DNA from: Victivallales bacterium
Lineage (GTDB): Bacteria > Verrucomicrobiota > Lentisphaeria > Oligosphaerales > Oligosphaeraceae
Direction of reading: 5' to 3'
NCBI GenBank assembly: GCA_900771165.1
Contig: CAAGMX010000467.1
Coordinates: forward strand, 1-5,769
DNA: 5,769 nucleotides
Shown here piece by piece: positions 1 to 5,632 of the stretch. Position numbers and translations under genes: made by a program. The first letter of the stretch is position 1. Each line of letters opens with the position of its first letter. A model generated the notes under the pieces. It ran no database searches. It saw nothing but the letters and a program-made list of their open reading frames with translations, and had not been told where the DNA came from.

Positions 1-1
1 C

Positions 2-472
2 GGGGCAATTCTTAGTCGGGGACTGACAGAGTTCCTCAAGGGACTCCCTCTTCCTCCAGGGGTGTCCGCCCGGCTGGCCGCTCTGGCAGACTGCCTCCTG
101 GGTATGGGACTGGGCTTCCTGCTGCTGGCGGTGGTCTACTTTGCGGGGAAAAAGATGCTCCAGGCCCTGGCGCGGCGCCGGGGAGACAAGGGAAGCAATC
201 TTCCCCAGGAACCCCTGGGGTGGGGTGACGTGAAGATGCTGGCCATGACCGGCGCCTTCCTGGGCGCGGATGCCGTGGTGATTCTCCTGGCCGGGGGAAC
301 AGTCCTGGGAAGCCTGGTGGGCCTCCTGGTGGCCGCCTTCCCCCGCAAGGAAAAACAAGAATCCCTGGGCTGGATCCAGCTCCCCTTCGCCCCCTTCTTC
401 GCCGTCCCCGCACTCCTGTGGGTGGCCGCCGGAAATTGGTTCTACTGGGCCATGCTCCCCTTCCTGCCGTGA
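2..472 (+). CDS. Prepilin peptidase (type IV leader peptidase, A24 family), 5'-truncated by window edge
   Basis: This is the C-terminal part of an inner-membrane aspartic peptidase that cleaves, and usually also N-methylates, type IV prepilins or type II secretion pseudopilins. The frame stays open from base 2 to the TGA at 470-472. A GTG at 62 is available, but the upstream codons (reading ...TEFLKGLPLPPG) look like real protein, so the gene most likely begins outside the window. What is visible: a membrane helix (LLGMGLGFLLLAVVYFAG), a basic cytoplasmic loop, then GWGDVKM, whose Asp codon at 227-229 matches the second catalytic aspartate of the GxGD-type proteases. Further membrane segments follow, with the family-typical PFAPFFAVPALL near the end. 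The first catalytic aspartate and the N-terminal methylase/zinc region are outside the window. The symbol could be pilD, gspO or comC; the sequence does not decide which. It ends 20 bases before a strong terminator and converges on the next gene. Confidence 0.9.
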   Translation, partial: GAILSRGLTEFLKGLPLPPGVSARLAALADCLLGMGLGFLLLAVVYFAGKKMLQALARRRGDKGSNLPQEPLGWGDVKMLAMTGAFLGADAVVILLAGGTVLGSLVGLLVAAFPRKEKQESLGWIQLPFAPFFAVPALLWVAAGNWFYWAMLPFLP

Positions 473-491
473 CCCCGGCAAAAAGGGGAAG

Positions 492-536
492 AAAAAACGC
501 CCTCCGGAAAACAGCTTCCCGGAGGGCGTTTTTTTT
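492..536. terminator. Bidirectional rho-independent terminator
   Basis: An 11-bp perfect stem pairs 497-507 (ACGCCCTCCGG) with 519-529 around an 11-nt loop. It is flanked by A tracts on the left (492-497) and eight T on the right (529-536). On the plus strand the T run ends the peptidase transcript. On the minus strand the A run becomes a U run just after the stem and can end the transcript of the glycosidase gene, whose stop codon is at 554. The location between two convergent genes fits this dual use. Confidence 0.93.
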
Positions 537-553
537 GCGCGTGGGGTGCGGGG

Positions 554-2755
554 TCAGGTCAGGGCGTCCACCCGTTGCCAACCCTGGGGGAGTCGGAGGG
601 GGAGAGTGGGGGGGGTATCCCAGTGGATGGCCACCTTGCCGTCCTGGGCATCCATATCCAGTCGTCCGTAGGCGGTATGGAGTCCATGGATGGCGAAGCG
701 TCGTCCCGGGGTATGGAGTTCGAAGGGGGCGAATCCGGCCAGGAGCAGGATTTCCTGATCGGTTTCCAGGTAGAGCCGTGCCAGTTCCATATCCAGCATT
801 CTGCCGTTGTTGGAGGCATTGGGCTGCCAGGAGATATGTTCCGGGTCATCCACGTCGAAGCGTTCCTGGGTGAGGAAGCAGTCCTGGGAGCATCCGTAGC
901 ATTCGAAAGCCTGGATGGCGCTCCAGGCCTTTTTGGTTTCTCCGTTGGCCATCTGGACCAGGGCGGCGATTTCCTCTCCTGTGCCGATGTAGATCAGGTG
1001 GGGGGTCATGGGGCCGAAGAAGAAATCTTGGCAGGAATGATCTTCGCACCATTGGATAAAGCGCCGCATCATGGGATCGTGGAGGGAGACCAGGCCGGAG
1101 TAGGCCAGATAGGAGAAGGAGTCGCAGTTTGTGAATCCCTTGCAGTAGATGCCGGTGTCGTCGATTTGGCGTCGGACATAGCCGTCGGGTTCCGTCAGGT
1201 CCCGGAAGCAGGCCAGCAGGTCTGCCTTGTAGCGTGCCGCTTCCTGGGCGTAGTGTTCTCCCTGGGGGTGGCCATAGCGTTTCAGGACTTCCGCCGCCAG
1301 CTCCATGCCCCGGCAGGACCAGTTGTCCGTGGTGATGACCAGGCGTCCGTAGTCGGCGTCGGTGGAGCAGGCTCTGGGCATCAAGCCGGGATAGGGGTAG
1401 TCCGGGGGATGGGGCGCCCGGATTTGGGCTTCGATCCAGCCGCAGGCCCGGGCCATGGCATCCAGGTATTTGCGGGCGAAGTCATGGTCCTGGGAGGCCT
1501 GGAGATAGAGGGCGGCCCAGGTGAGGGCGCTGCCGGTGACGCATGCCCATTTGGGGCCGGTGGTGCCGATGGCCCCTGGGGCCTCCACGAATTCTCCCAC
1601 AGGGGGATATCCGCCGTCCTGGAGGGAGAAGATGAATTCCAGGAGGCGTCGGGGTTCCTGGAAATATCCCAGTCTCATCATGGGGAGGAAGGCGCACATG
1701 GCCTCCCAGACCCACATGAAGAAGCGTTCGCTCATGCCTCCCTGGCAGGGAAAGAGGATCTCCCCTTTGCCCGGCCAGTCCATGGTGAAGAGGAGTTGCC
1801 GGGTGACCCGCTGCAGGGTAAGGAAGCGGTGGTTCAGGGAAGGGTCTCCAAAGTCTACTTGGGCGATCCCCTTCTCCTCTTCGGCCCAACGCTCTTCCCC
1901 GTAGCGACAGGCCTCCTGGAAGGAGGGGAGAGCGGAGGGAAGGCCGTTCTGGAGGGTGGTCTCCAGGGTCAATTCCAGGGATTTTTCCTCCCCAGGCGCC
2001 AGCTCCACCTGGAAATGGAGGAGATGGCGCACATCCTGAAGGCGATACTCCCGGTGGACAAAGTAGGGGCTGTCCCAATGAAATTTCCCATCCGTATAGT
2101 CCTTGTCCTGGAAATGGGCTTCCTCCACCCACTCCACCTGGAAATCCCCGGGGGAGCACCGGAGAATGGGTTTCCCCTGATGCCAGAGGGCATTGTCCCG
2201 ATATTGGCAGGAGGTGTCCTGGGCCGGGAAGTGGTTGGCGGTGAAGTGGTAGGTCACATAATGATAGTCGTAGAAGGATTTCTCCAGGGGATGGGCGACC
2301 TTGAGCCACAGGTGCTTTCGCTCCGTCTTCTCTCCTTCGTTCCGCAACGAGGCCCGAATGGCCAGCCTCCCCTCCGCTCCCATGGCATATTGAAAGGTCC
2401 ATTGGGTGAAATAGGCGTAGTACGAGGCTCGAAACTGGGGAAGACTCCCCTGAAGACGCTCCAGCTTGCCATGATGGAAGTCCATGAGAAAGGGCGCTTC
2501 ATCCGGCAAAAAGGTTAATGTGCGTAGAGACAACCCCTGGAGAAACTTCCGATGCTCCTCATTGTTGTTGTCCATCCCGGACGGCATGGGAAGCACCGCC
2601 ACGTTGAAAGCCCCGTCCAAAATGACCATCTCTCTGCCTCCCGCATAGTTGAGGGGACAGTGGGCGGAGAAGGGGGGACGGGGCAGGGCTGGACGGTTCA
2701 ACTCCAATACCTGCTCCCAGGAACGGCTCTCCAGATTGGTGTATAGGCTGGACAT
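554..2755 (-). CDS. Six-hairpin glycosidase-like protein, probable cytoplasmic glycoside hydrolase
   Basis: A protein of 733 aa from the ATG at 2755. The first ~260 residues are rich in beta-strand-like stretches (a putative N-terminal beta-sandwich). Residues ~295-660 contain aromatic and acidic helical repeats with glycine-rich loops, as in (alpha/alpha)6 toroid glycosidases: QGGMSERFFMWVWEAM, LQDGGYPPVGEF, TGPKWACVTGSALTWAALYL, ITTDNWSCRGMELAAEVLKR. A short C-terminal beta region (GLHTAYGRLDMDAQDGKVAIHW) resembles the C-terminal cap of GH78-like enzymes. The presumed role is hydrolysis of a glycosidic bond in an oligosaccharide; neither substrate nor catalytic acid/base can be assigned. 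There is no signal peptide, so a cytoplasmic location is likely. The frame also offers a TTG start at 2788 (11 extra residues, MTAFPLFLGFA); ATG is preferred because MSSLYTNLESRSW reads as a normal N terminus, but neither start has a clear Shine-Dalgarno. It may be controlled by the inverted repeat at 2823-2861. It is unusually rich in Cys and Trp for a large enzyme. Exact GH family unknown. Confidence 0.78.
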   Translation of the reverse strand: MSSLYTNLESRSWEQVLELNRPALPRPPFSAHCPLNYAGGREMVILDGAFNVAVLPMPSGMDNNNEEHRKFLQGLSLRTLTFLPDEAPFLMDFHHGKLERLQGSLPQFRASYYAYFTQWTFQYAMGAEGRLAIRASLRNEGEKTERKHLWLKVAHPLEKSFYDYHYVTYHFTANHFPAQDTSCQYRDNALWHQGKPILRCSPGDFQVEWVEEAHFQDKDYTDGKFHWDSPYFVHREYRLQDVRHLLHFQVELAPGEEKSLELTLETTLQNGLPSALPSFQEACRYGEERWAEEEKGIAQVDFGDPSLNHRFLTLQRVTRQLLFTMDWPGKGEILFPCQGGMSERFFMWVWEAMCAFLPMMRLGYFQEPRRLLEFIFSLQDGGYPPVGEFVEAPGAIGTTGPKWACVTGSALTWAALYLQASQDHDFARKYLDAMARACGWIEAQIRAPHPPDYPYPGLMPRACSTDADYGRLVITTDNWSCRGMELAAEVLKRYGHPQGEHYAQEAARYKADLLACFRDLTEPDGYVRRQIDDTGIYCKGFTNCDSFSYLAYSGLVSLHDPMMRRFIQWCEDHSCQDFFFGPMTPHLIYIGTGEEIAALVQMANGETKKAWSAIQAFECYGCSQDCFLTQERFDVDDPEHISWQPNASNNGRMLDMELARLYLETDQEILLLAGFAPFELHTPGRRFAIHGLHTAYGRLDMDAQDGKVAIHWDTPPTLPLRLPQGWQRVDALT

Positions 2756-2822
2756 GGCAAAACCCAAAAAGAGGGGAAAGGCTGTCAATGCAAGGGGGAT
2801 TTCTCTTCGGGAAAGGAGAATA

Positions 2823-2861
2823 AATCACATAACTATCTACATTTCAGGTAGTTATATGATT
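2823..2861. repeat. Inverted repeat overlapping the promoter of the glycosidase gene (operator or leader hairpin)
   Basis: The arms AATCACATAACTA (2823-2835) and TAGTTATATGATT (2849-2861) are inverted copies matching at 12 of 13 positions, separated by 13 bases. The single mismatch becomes a G-U pair in the minus-strand RNA, so all 13 positions can pair in that transcript. The right arm overlaps the TATAAT box and the left arm lies just past the predicted start. This is the geometry of a repressor operator, or alternatively of a hairpin at the very 5' end of the mRNA. No poly-U follows, so it is not a classical terminator. Confidence 0.6.
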
Positions 2862-2864
2862 ATA
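2859..2864 (-). promoter_or_regulatory. Candidate -10 box (TATAAT) of the glycosidase gene
   Basis: On the minus strand this reads TATAAT, a perfect sigma-70 -10 hexamer, in an AT-rich patch that stands out from GC-rich surroundings. The expected -35 position (around 2881-2888) holds no good TTGACA match, so an activator or an alternative arrangement may be needed. It would place the transcript start near 2852, giving a leader of about 97 nt to the ATG at 2755. Confidence 0.5.
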
Positions 2865-2901
2865 TGGCGTGATCTTGCCACGCCTTGCCCGGAAGAGAAC
2901 G

Positions 2902-2935
2902 GTTCTGATGGGAATGTAGCACCTTCCGTCAGAAC
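2902..2935 (-). terminator. Hairpin downstream of the small exported-protein gene, possible weak terminator
   Basis: GTTCTGATGG (2902-2911) can pair with the inverted sequence ending at 2935. The stem has about 12 pairs, including one T-G and one bulged G at 2912, around a 9-nt loop (2915-2923). It lies 49 bases past the TAG stop of the gene at 2984. In the minus-strand direction the stem is followed only by a mildly pyrimidine-rich stretch, not a U tract, so termination is uncertain. It may instead protect the 3' end of the mRNA. Confidence 0.4.
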
Positions 2936-2983
2936 ATCCTTCCTGATGCCCCCCTCCCTCTTTCTTCGGGAAACCAGGCCGCT

Positions 2984-3481
2984 CTACTCCTGGAGGCGAT
3001 ATTGCAGGGTGTAAACCAGGGGGGCGGAGAGTTTGGGACTCTTCACTGTGATGTCCAGGAAGAGGGTTTTCCCATCTTCGGCGAAGCGATAGACATTGGT
3101 GCGCACCCCATCCTCTGCGGTAAAGGTCTGCACCAGGGCACCGTCGCTCTCCCGGCGGGTGAAGGTGACCTGATTCTCCAGCCACGCCACCGCAGGACCG
3201 CCAATGAGCCCTGTCATCCGGTCCGCCCCGTTCCGCTCGAAGGTGACACGGTCCCCGTCAATCTCCAGCACCAGCTTGTCGTAGGGACGGGTGCTCTTCT
3301 GAAGGCGACGCCGGGCCACTCCGCGAATGGCAAAGTTGAACTCCTTGGCCGCCGTCTCCACTGTGGCGGTGAGCTTGTCCTGCAGCTCCTTGGGAGTGGC
3401 GTTGATATATGTGCCTCCCCAGGCGGTCAGGGCGGAAAAAAGGAAGAGAAGGGAGAAAATGGAAGAGAGGCTGCTGCGCAT
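2984..3481 (-). CDS. Small exported protein, lipocalin-like beta barrel, function unknown
   Basis: A protein of 165 aa from the ATG at 3481. It begins MRSS followed by a hydrophobic stretch (IFSLLFLFSALTAW) typical of a Sec signal peptide, with cleavage expected around AWG/GT; there is no lipobox cysteine, so a periplasmic or secreted soluble protein is expected. The rest alternates charged turns and beta strands: KLVLEIDGDRVTFERNG, QVTFTRRESDGALVQTF, then GVRTNVYRFAEDGKTLFLDITVKSPKLSAPLVYTLQYRL. The pattern in which a T/F-rich strand precedes a DGKTL turn, a V-rich strand and SP-L is familiar from small lipocalin-like domain proteins. This is pattern recognition, not a search result. A further ATG lies six codons upstream at 3499, but it has no ribosome binding site, whereas GGAGGT sits 10 nt before 3481. 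The gene has its own leader with a TATAGT box and a palindrome. No substrate or partner can be named. Confidence 0.75.
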   Translation of the reverse strand: MRSSLSSIFSLLFLFSALTAWGGTYINATPKELQDKLTATVETAAKEFNFAIRGVARRRLQKSTRPYDKLVLEIDGDRVTFERNGADRMTGLIGGPAVAWLENQVTFTRRESDGALVQTFTAEDGVRTNVYRFAEDGKTLFLDITVKSPKLSAPLVYTLQYRLQE

Positions 3482-3491
3482 GATGGATTTG

Positions 3492-3497
3492 ACCTCC
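3492..3497 (-). promoter_or_regulatory. Shine-Dalgarno GGAGGT deciding the start at 3481
   Basis: The minus strand reads GGAGGT, 10 nt before the ATG at 3481. It is the only strong Shine-Dalgarno match before any minus-strand gene here. It overlaps the competing upstream ATG (3499), which argues that the shorter form with the signal peptide at its very N terminus is the real product. Confidence 0.65.
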
Positions 3498-3531
3498 ATG
3501 GAATGAACGGGAAAAGACGGCTCCTGAAGCC

Positions 3532-3550
3532 GGGGAGGCGGGGCTTCCCC
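3532..3550. repeat. GC-rich hairpin in the leader of the exported-protein gene
   Basis: GGGGAGGC (3532-3539) faces GCTTCCCC (3543-3550) across a 3-base loop. Seven of eight positions pair by Watson-Crick rules; the odd one is a G-T on the plus strand and a C-A mismatch in the minus-strand RNA. It would lie in the untranslated leader about 50 bases before the ATG. It could be a chance product of G/C-rich sequence. Confidence 0.35.
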
Positions 3551-3599
3551 AAGCCAGACGGAACAACGGGCAAGTCACGACAAAAGGGAAATCGGCTGT

Positions 3600-3605
3600 A
3601 CTATA
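3600..3605 (-). promoter_or_regulatory. Candidate -10 box (TATAGT) of the exported-protein gene
   Basis: The minus strand reads TATAGT (one mismatch from TATAAT), preceded by a run of G and then A-rich sequence. At 17 bp spacing the -35 slot (3623-3628) holds CGCAAA, a poor match, and coincides with the edge of the 30-bp palindrome. The predicted leader to the ATG at 3481 is about 110 nt. Confidence 0.4.
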
Positions 3606-3622
3606 CCCCCCTCTTTTCTTAT

Positions 3623-3652
3623 TTTGCGACATTATTCGAATGTTGTCGCAAA
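3623..3652. repeat. 30-bp near-perfect palindrome (operator-like)
   Basis: TTTGCGACATTATTC (3623-3637) is mirrored by GAATGTTGTCGCAAA (3638-3652). Thirteen of fifteen paired positions are complementary; only 3632/3643 and 3633/3642 fail. The centre is TTCGAA. It lies 19 bases past the stop codon of the TOPRIM-like gene and begins where the -35 box of the next gene would be. No T tract follows on either strand, which argues against an ordinary terminator and for binding by a dimeric regulator. A role in mRNA 3'-end formation of the upstream pair remains possible. Confidence 0.6.
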
Positions 3653-3671
3653 TCGGGGATTGCGTCGGGGA

Positions 3672-4436
3672 TCATGCCCGGGAGATCAGCGTCTCTTCCT
3701 CCGGGTCATCCGTGGGGAGGTGGAGCATTCTTTGAAGAACGTGACGATAGCGTTTTCTGAAGAACCGGAAGCTGGAGGAATCGATCTTTTCCCACTGTAC
3801 AGCTTCCGCATCCACGGTGCTGTAGATGTCATTCACCGGGCATTTGAGGAAATTGGCCAGGAGTTTCTTGGGGGAGTTTGGGGATGCGTCATTTCCTGGC
3901 GGATTTTTCTCGAAGCGCTGACTGTTTTGATAAGGTGTGTTCTGGTAATGGGCCAGAAGCCAGCATTCGCTTCTGGTGCAGGGAACCATGGCGACTCCGT
4001 TTCGGAAATTCTTGGCGGAGGCGAATCCTCGCTCAATGCTGGAGACAGTGTCCTGATAGGCCTTTTCGGCTTTGGTATTGTCCCTTTGGGTGAAATCGCA
4101 GTCATGGAAGAGAACCGCACCGGTTTCCCGGTGGTCTTTCTCCTCTCTTTCCTGTGCTAATTCGCCAAGTATTCTGGCCTGTTGTCGGAGTGCGGCCAGG
4201 GCCTTGTTTTCGCCGGAGGCGTTCTTGCCTCCCCGCAGAACCATGCCTTTGGTACGGGATTTGCTGCGAGCCAGTTCCAGGCGGGAGAGGATATGAAAGC
4301 CAAGGGTGTCCGTGGGGGAGATGACCGTTTCCCCCAGCGTTTCCAGAGCCTTCATCAGGATTCCGGGGTTTTTGTCATCGTAACCCACATCGCTTGGGCC
4401 TTCCCCGCAGACAAGGAACTGGAGTTCTCGGGACAT
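3672..4436 (-). CDS. TOPRIM-like protein (DUF4276/RloB-like), putative effector of ATPase-linked defence pair
   Basis: A protein of 254 aa, start ATG at 4436; the next in-frame Met (residue 28) would remove the first motif, and the frame is closed upstream by TGA. Visible motifs: FLVCGEGPSD (residues 7-16) with E12 and D16, like the glutamate motif of TOPRIM folds; AVLFHDCDF (107-115) giving D112-x-D114, like the metal-binding DxD; and VPCTRSECWLLAHYQ (151-165) with E157, resembling the conserved E-x-WLLA of DUF4276/RloB-type proteins. In those families the acidic residues coordinate Mg2+ for nuclease or related nucleotidyl chemistry. The C-terminal third is basic and aromatic (SSFRFFRKRYRHVLQRML), a possible nucleic-acid contact. 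It follows the ATPase gene by 15 nt in the same frame, without a Shine-Dalgarno, so coupled translation is likely. Family assignment rests on motifs only; a cryptic nuclease effector with antiphage function is the inferred role. The coding sequence looks somewhat less GC-rich than the glycosidase gene, which may indicate transfer. Confidence 0.72.
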   Translation of the reverse strand: MSRELQFLVCGEGPSDVGYDDKNPGILMKALETLGETVISPTDTLGFHILSRLELARSKSRTKGMVLRGGKNASGENKALAALRQQARILGELAQEREEKDHRETGAVLFHDCDFTQRDNTKAEKAYQDTVSSIERGFASAKNFRNGVAMVPCTRSECWLLAHYQNTPYQNSQRFEKNPPGNDASPNSPKKLLANFLKCPVNDIYSTVDAEAVQWEKIDSSSFRFFRKRYRHVLQRMLHLPTDDPEEETLISRA

Positions 4437-4451
4437 GCTTGTGCGTGATGA

Positions 4452-5585
4452 TCAATGGATAAGGGACTGAGCGTATTGCACCAGATCCGTGTTTCCCAAC
4501 GCCTCTCCCGCCCCCAGGAATGTCAATGACTCCTGGAACGACTTCTCCAGGAATGGCTTTGTGGCCTGGGTGCCTCCATCGGAATCCTTGTAGAAGAAGA
4601 AGACTTCTTCCCGGGCCTCTTCATCAGAGAGATAGTTCAGGAACTGCGCACTATGCGTGGTGACAAGGATCTGCTTCTCATTGTCCCCCTGCAGGGCATG
4701 CAGCAACTTCTCCAGCATCTCCTGGTTGAGTCCGTTCTCGATTTCATCGAAGGCGAGAAGGGAAGCGGAGGAGTGGAGCTGAGAGAGAATGACCAGGAGC
4801 CTCAAGGTGCCGTAGCTGAGATGAGTCGCATCAAAGAAGCGTCCCCCTTCCTCCTTCAGCATCAGGTTTTTCCATCCGAAGGGCTGTTTCCTGATCTTAT
4901 GCTCTGTCAAGGCTGGATAGAAGTCCTGAAGTTGCTGAAAGAGCTTGAGGCGTTTCCTCTCCTCCATTTTGGCAAGAAACCCGACGAGTCCCTTGCCATT
5001 GGGGGCCACGGAAAACTCAGGTTCCGCTGCGGAAGTCTGCGTGGATTGGGCAATGGCGTCGGGATCCAGCACCTGGAAGACCTTGAGTTTTCGCACTTCC
5101 TCCAGGACGAAGAAATCCTGAGGATTTGTGGGGGCAAAGAAGGAGAAGAGGGAGCCCTTGGGAGCAAGGCCAGCGGGGAGGGAATAGGAGGCCCCATCCA
5201 GGGTCACCGTTTTGTTCTCGAAGCGGAAGCGTATTCTGGATGATTCATTTTCCTCTTCCACAAGCTCCTCTTTGATGCACCGCTCCGCCTTGGGATCATA
5301 ATGGGCTGACCAGGTCTGGCTGCGCTTCCCCTCTGTGGCGGTCAGGGAGAAGGCAAGGGATTTCTCCTTGGCGTCCAGGGAGAGGATCTCTTCGGCCTCC
5401 CAGTGCGCATGTTCCCGCCATTCCGAAACCTTTCCCTGGAGAAAGGCCTGCGCGAAGCCAAGAAATTGGAGAAGGGTGGATTTTCCGGAGCCATTCAGTC
5501 CTGTCAGGAAAACCATCTTCGGCAAATCCGCGAGATGGAAATCCCGCAGGGACTTGAAGTTGCGAACCTCGATTTTCTTGAACAT
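4452..5585 (-). CDS. ABC/SMC-type AAA ATPase (AAA_15/AAA_21, RloA-like), putative sensor subunit of defence pair
   Basis: A protein of 377 aa that binds and hydrolyses ATP, probably as a head-to-tail dimer in the cytoplasm. All hallmark motifs are readable: N-terminal MFKKIEVRNFKSLRDF typical of RecF/OLD-like ATPases; Walker A GLNGSGKST (29-37); a ~220-residue insert with charged, partly helical sequence (70-250); ABC-signature-like LSYGT (256-260); Walker B LLAFDEIENGL (276-286) with catalytic E281; switch histidine in LVTTHS (H311). It has no TOPRIM domain of its own; the partner next door supplies TOPRIM-like motifs. The size and motif order fit stand-alone ATPases of two-gene defence systems such as PARIS, AbiL or RloAB, where the ATPase senses phage or assembles a scaffold for the effector. 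The start ATG at 5585 is the natural N terminus; no Shine-Dalgarno is visible (the upstream sequence is pyrimidine-rich). The signature has Tyr where Gly/Asp/Glu is more usual. ATPase identity is sure; the defence role is inferred from context. Confidence 0.88.
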   Translation of the reverse strand: MFKKIEVRNFKSLRDFHLADLPKMVFLTGLNGSGKSTLLQFLGFAQAFLQGKVSEWREHAHWEAEEILSLDAKEKSLAFSLTATEGKRSQTWSAHYDPKAERCIKEELVEEENESSRIRFRFENKTVTLDGASYSLPAGLAPKGSLFSFFAPTNPQDFFVLEEVRKLKVFQVLDPDAIAQSTQTSAAEPEFSVAPNGKGLVGFLAKMEERKRLKLFQQLQDFYPALTEHKIRKQPFGWKNLMLKEEGGRFFDATHLSYGTLRLLVILSQLHSSASLLAFDEIENGLNQEMLEKLLHALQGDNEKQILVTTHSAQFLNYLSDEEAREEVFFFYKDSDGGTQATKPFLEKSFQESLTFLGAGEALGNTDLVQYAQSLIH

Positions 5586-5610
5586 AGGGAGGGTGACCAG
5601 GGAAGGAAGA

Positions 5611-5632
5611 GGCGAGAATTTCGCCTAATATA
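5611..5632 (-). promoter_or_regulatory. Possible promoter and small palindrome before the ATPase gene
   Basis: On the minus strand TATATT (5627-5632) could be a -10 box, giving a start near 5620 and a leader of about 35 nt. No convincing -35 is seen. Immediately downstream, GGCGA (5611-5615) and TCGCC (5621-5625) form a 5-bp inverted repeat around the predicted start point, a possible operator. The rest of 5633-5769 shows no supported gene or repeat. Confidence 0.3.

Noticed and set aside
36..581. A 181-codon minus-strand frame across the peptidase gene and terminator
   Set aside because: It runs through a strong terminator hairpin, is extremely Pro/Arg/Gly-rich and opposes a recognisable peptidase.
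1482..2402. A 306-codon minus-strand frame inside the glycosidase gene
   Set aside because: Its translation is Pro/Gly/Arg-rich low-complexity sequence, typical of a shifted frame; the main frame is continuous over the same stretch, so there is no frameshift to explain.
575..2518. A 647-codon open frame on the plus strand opposite the glycosidase gene
   Set aside because: It lies wholly antisense to a gene with recognisable protein patterns; its translation is Gly/Val/Glu-rich without motifs or domains, as expected of an antisense frame in GC-rich codon-biased DNA.
2783..2788. TTGACA on the minus strand as a -35 box
   Set aside because: It coincides with the TTG start candidate and has no suitable -10 hexamer about 17 bases downstream before the ATG at 2755.
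3002..3760. A 252-codon plus-strand frame antisense to the exported-protein gene
   Set aside because: It has no domain pattern or ribosome binding site and crosses the 30-bp palindrome; the minus-strand gene has a signal peptide and a good Shine-Dalgarno.
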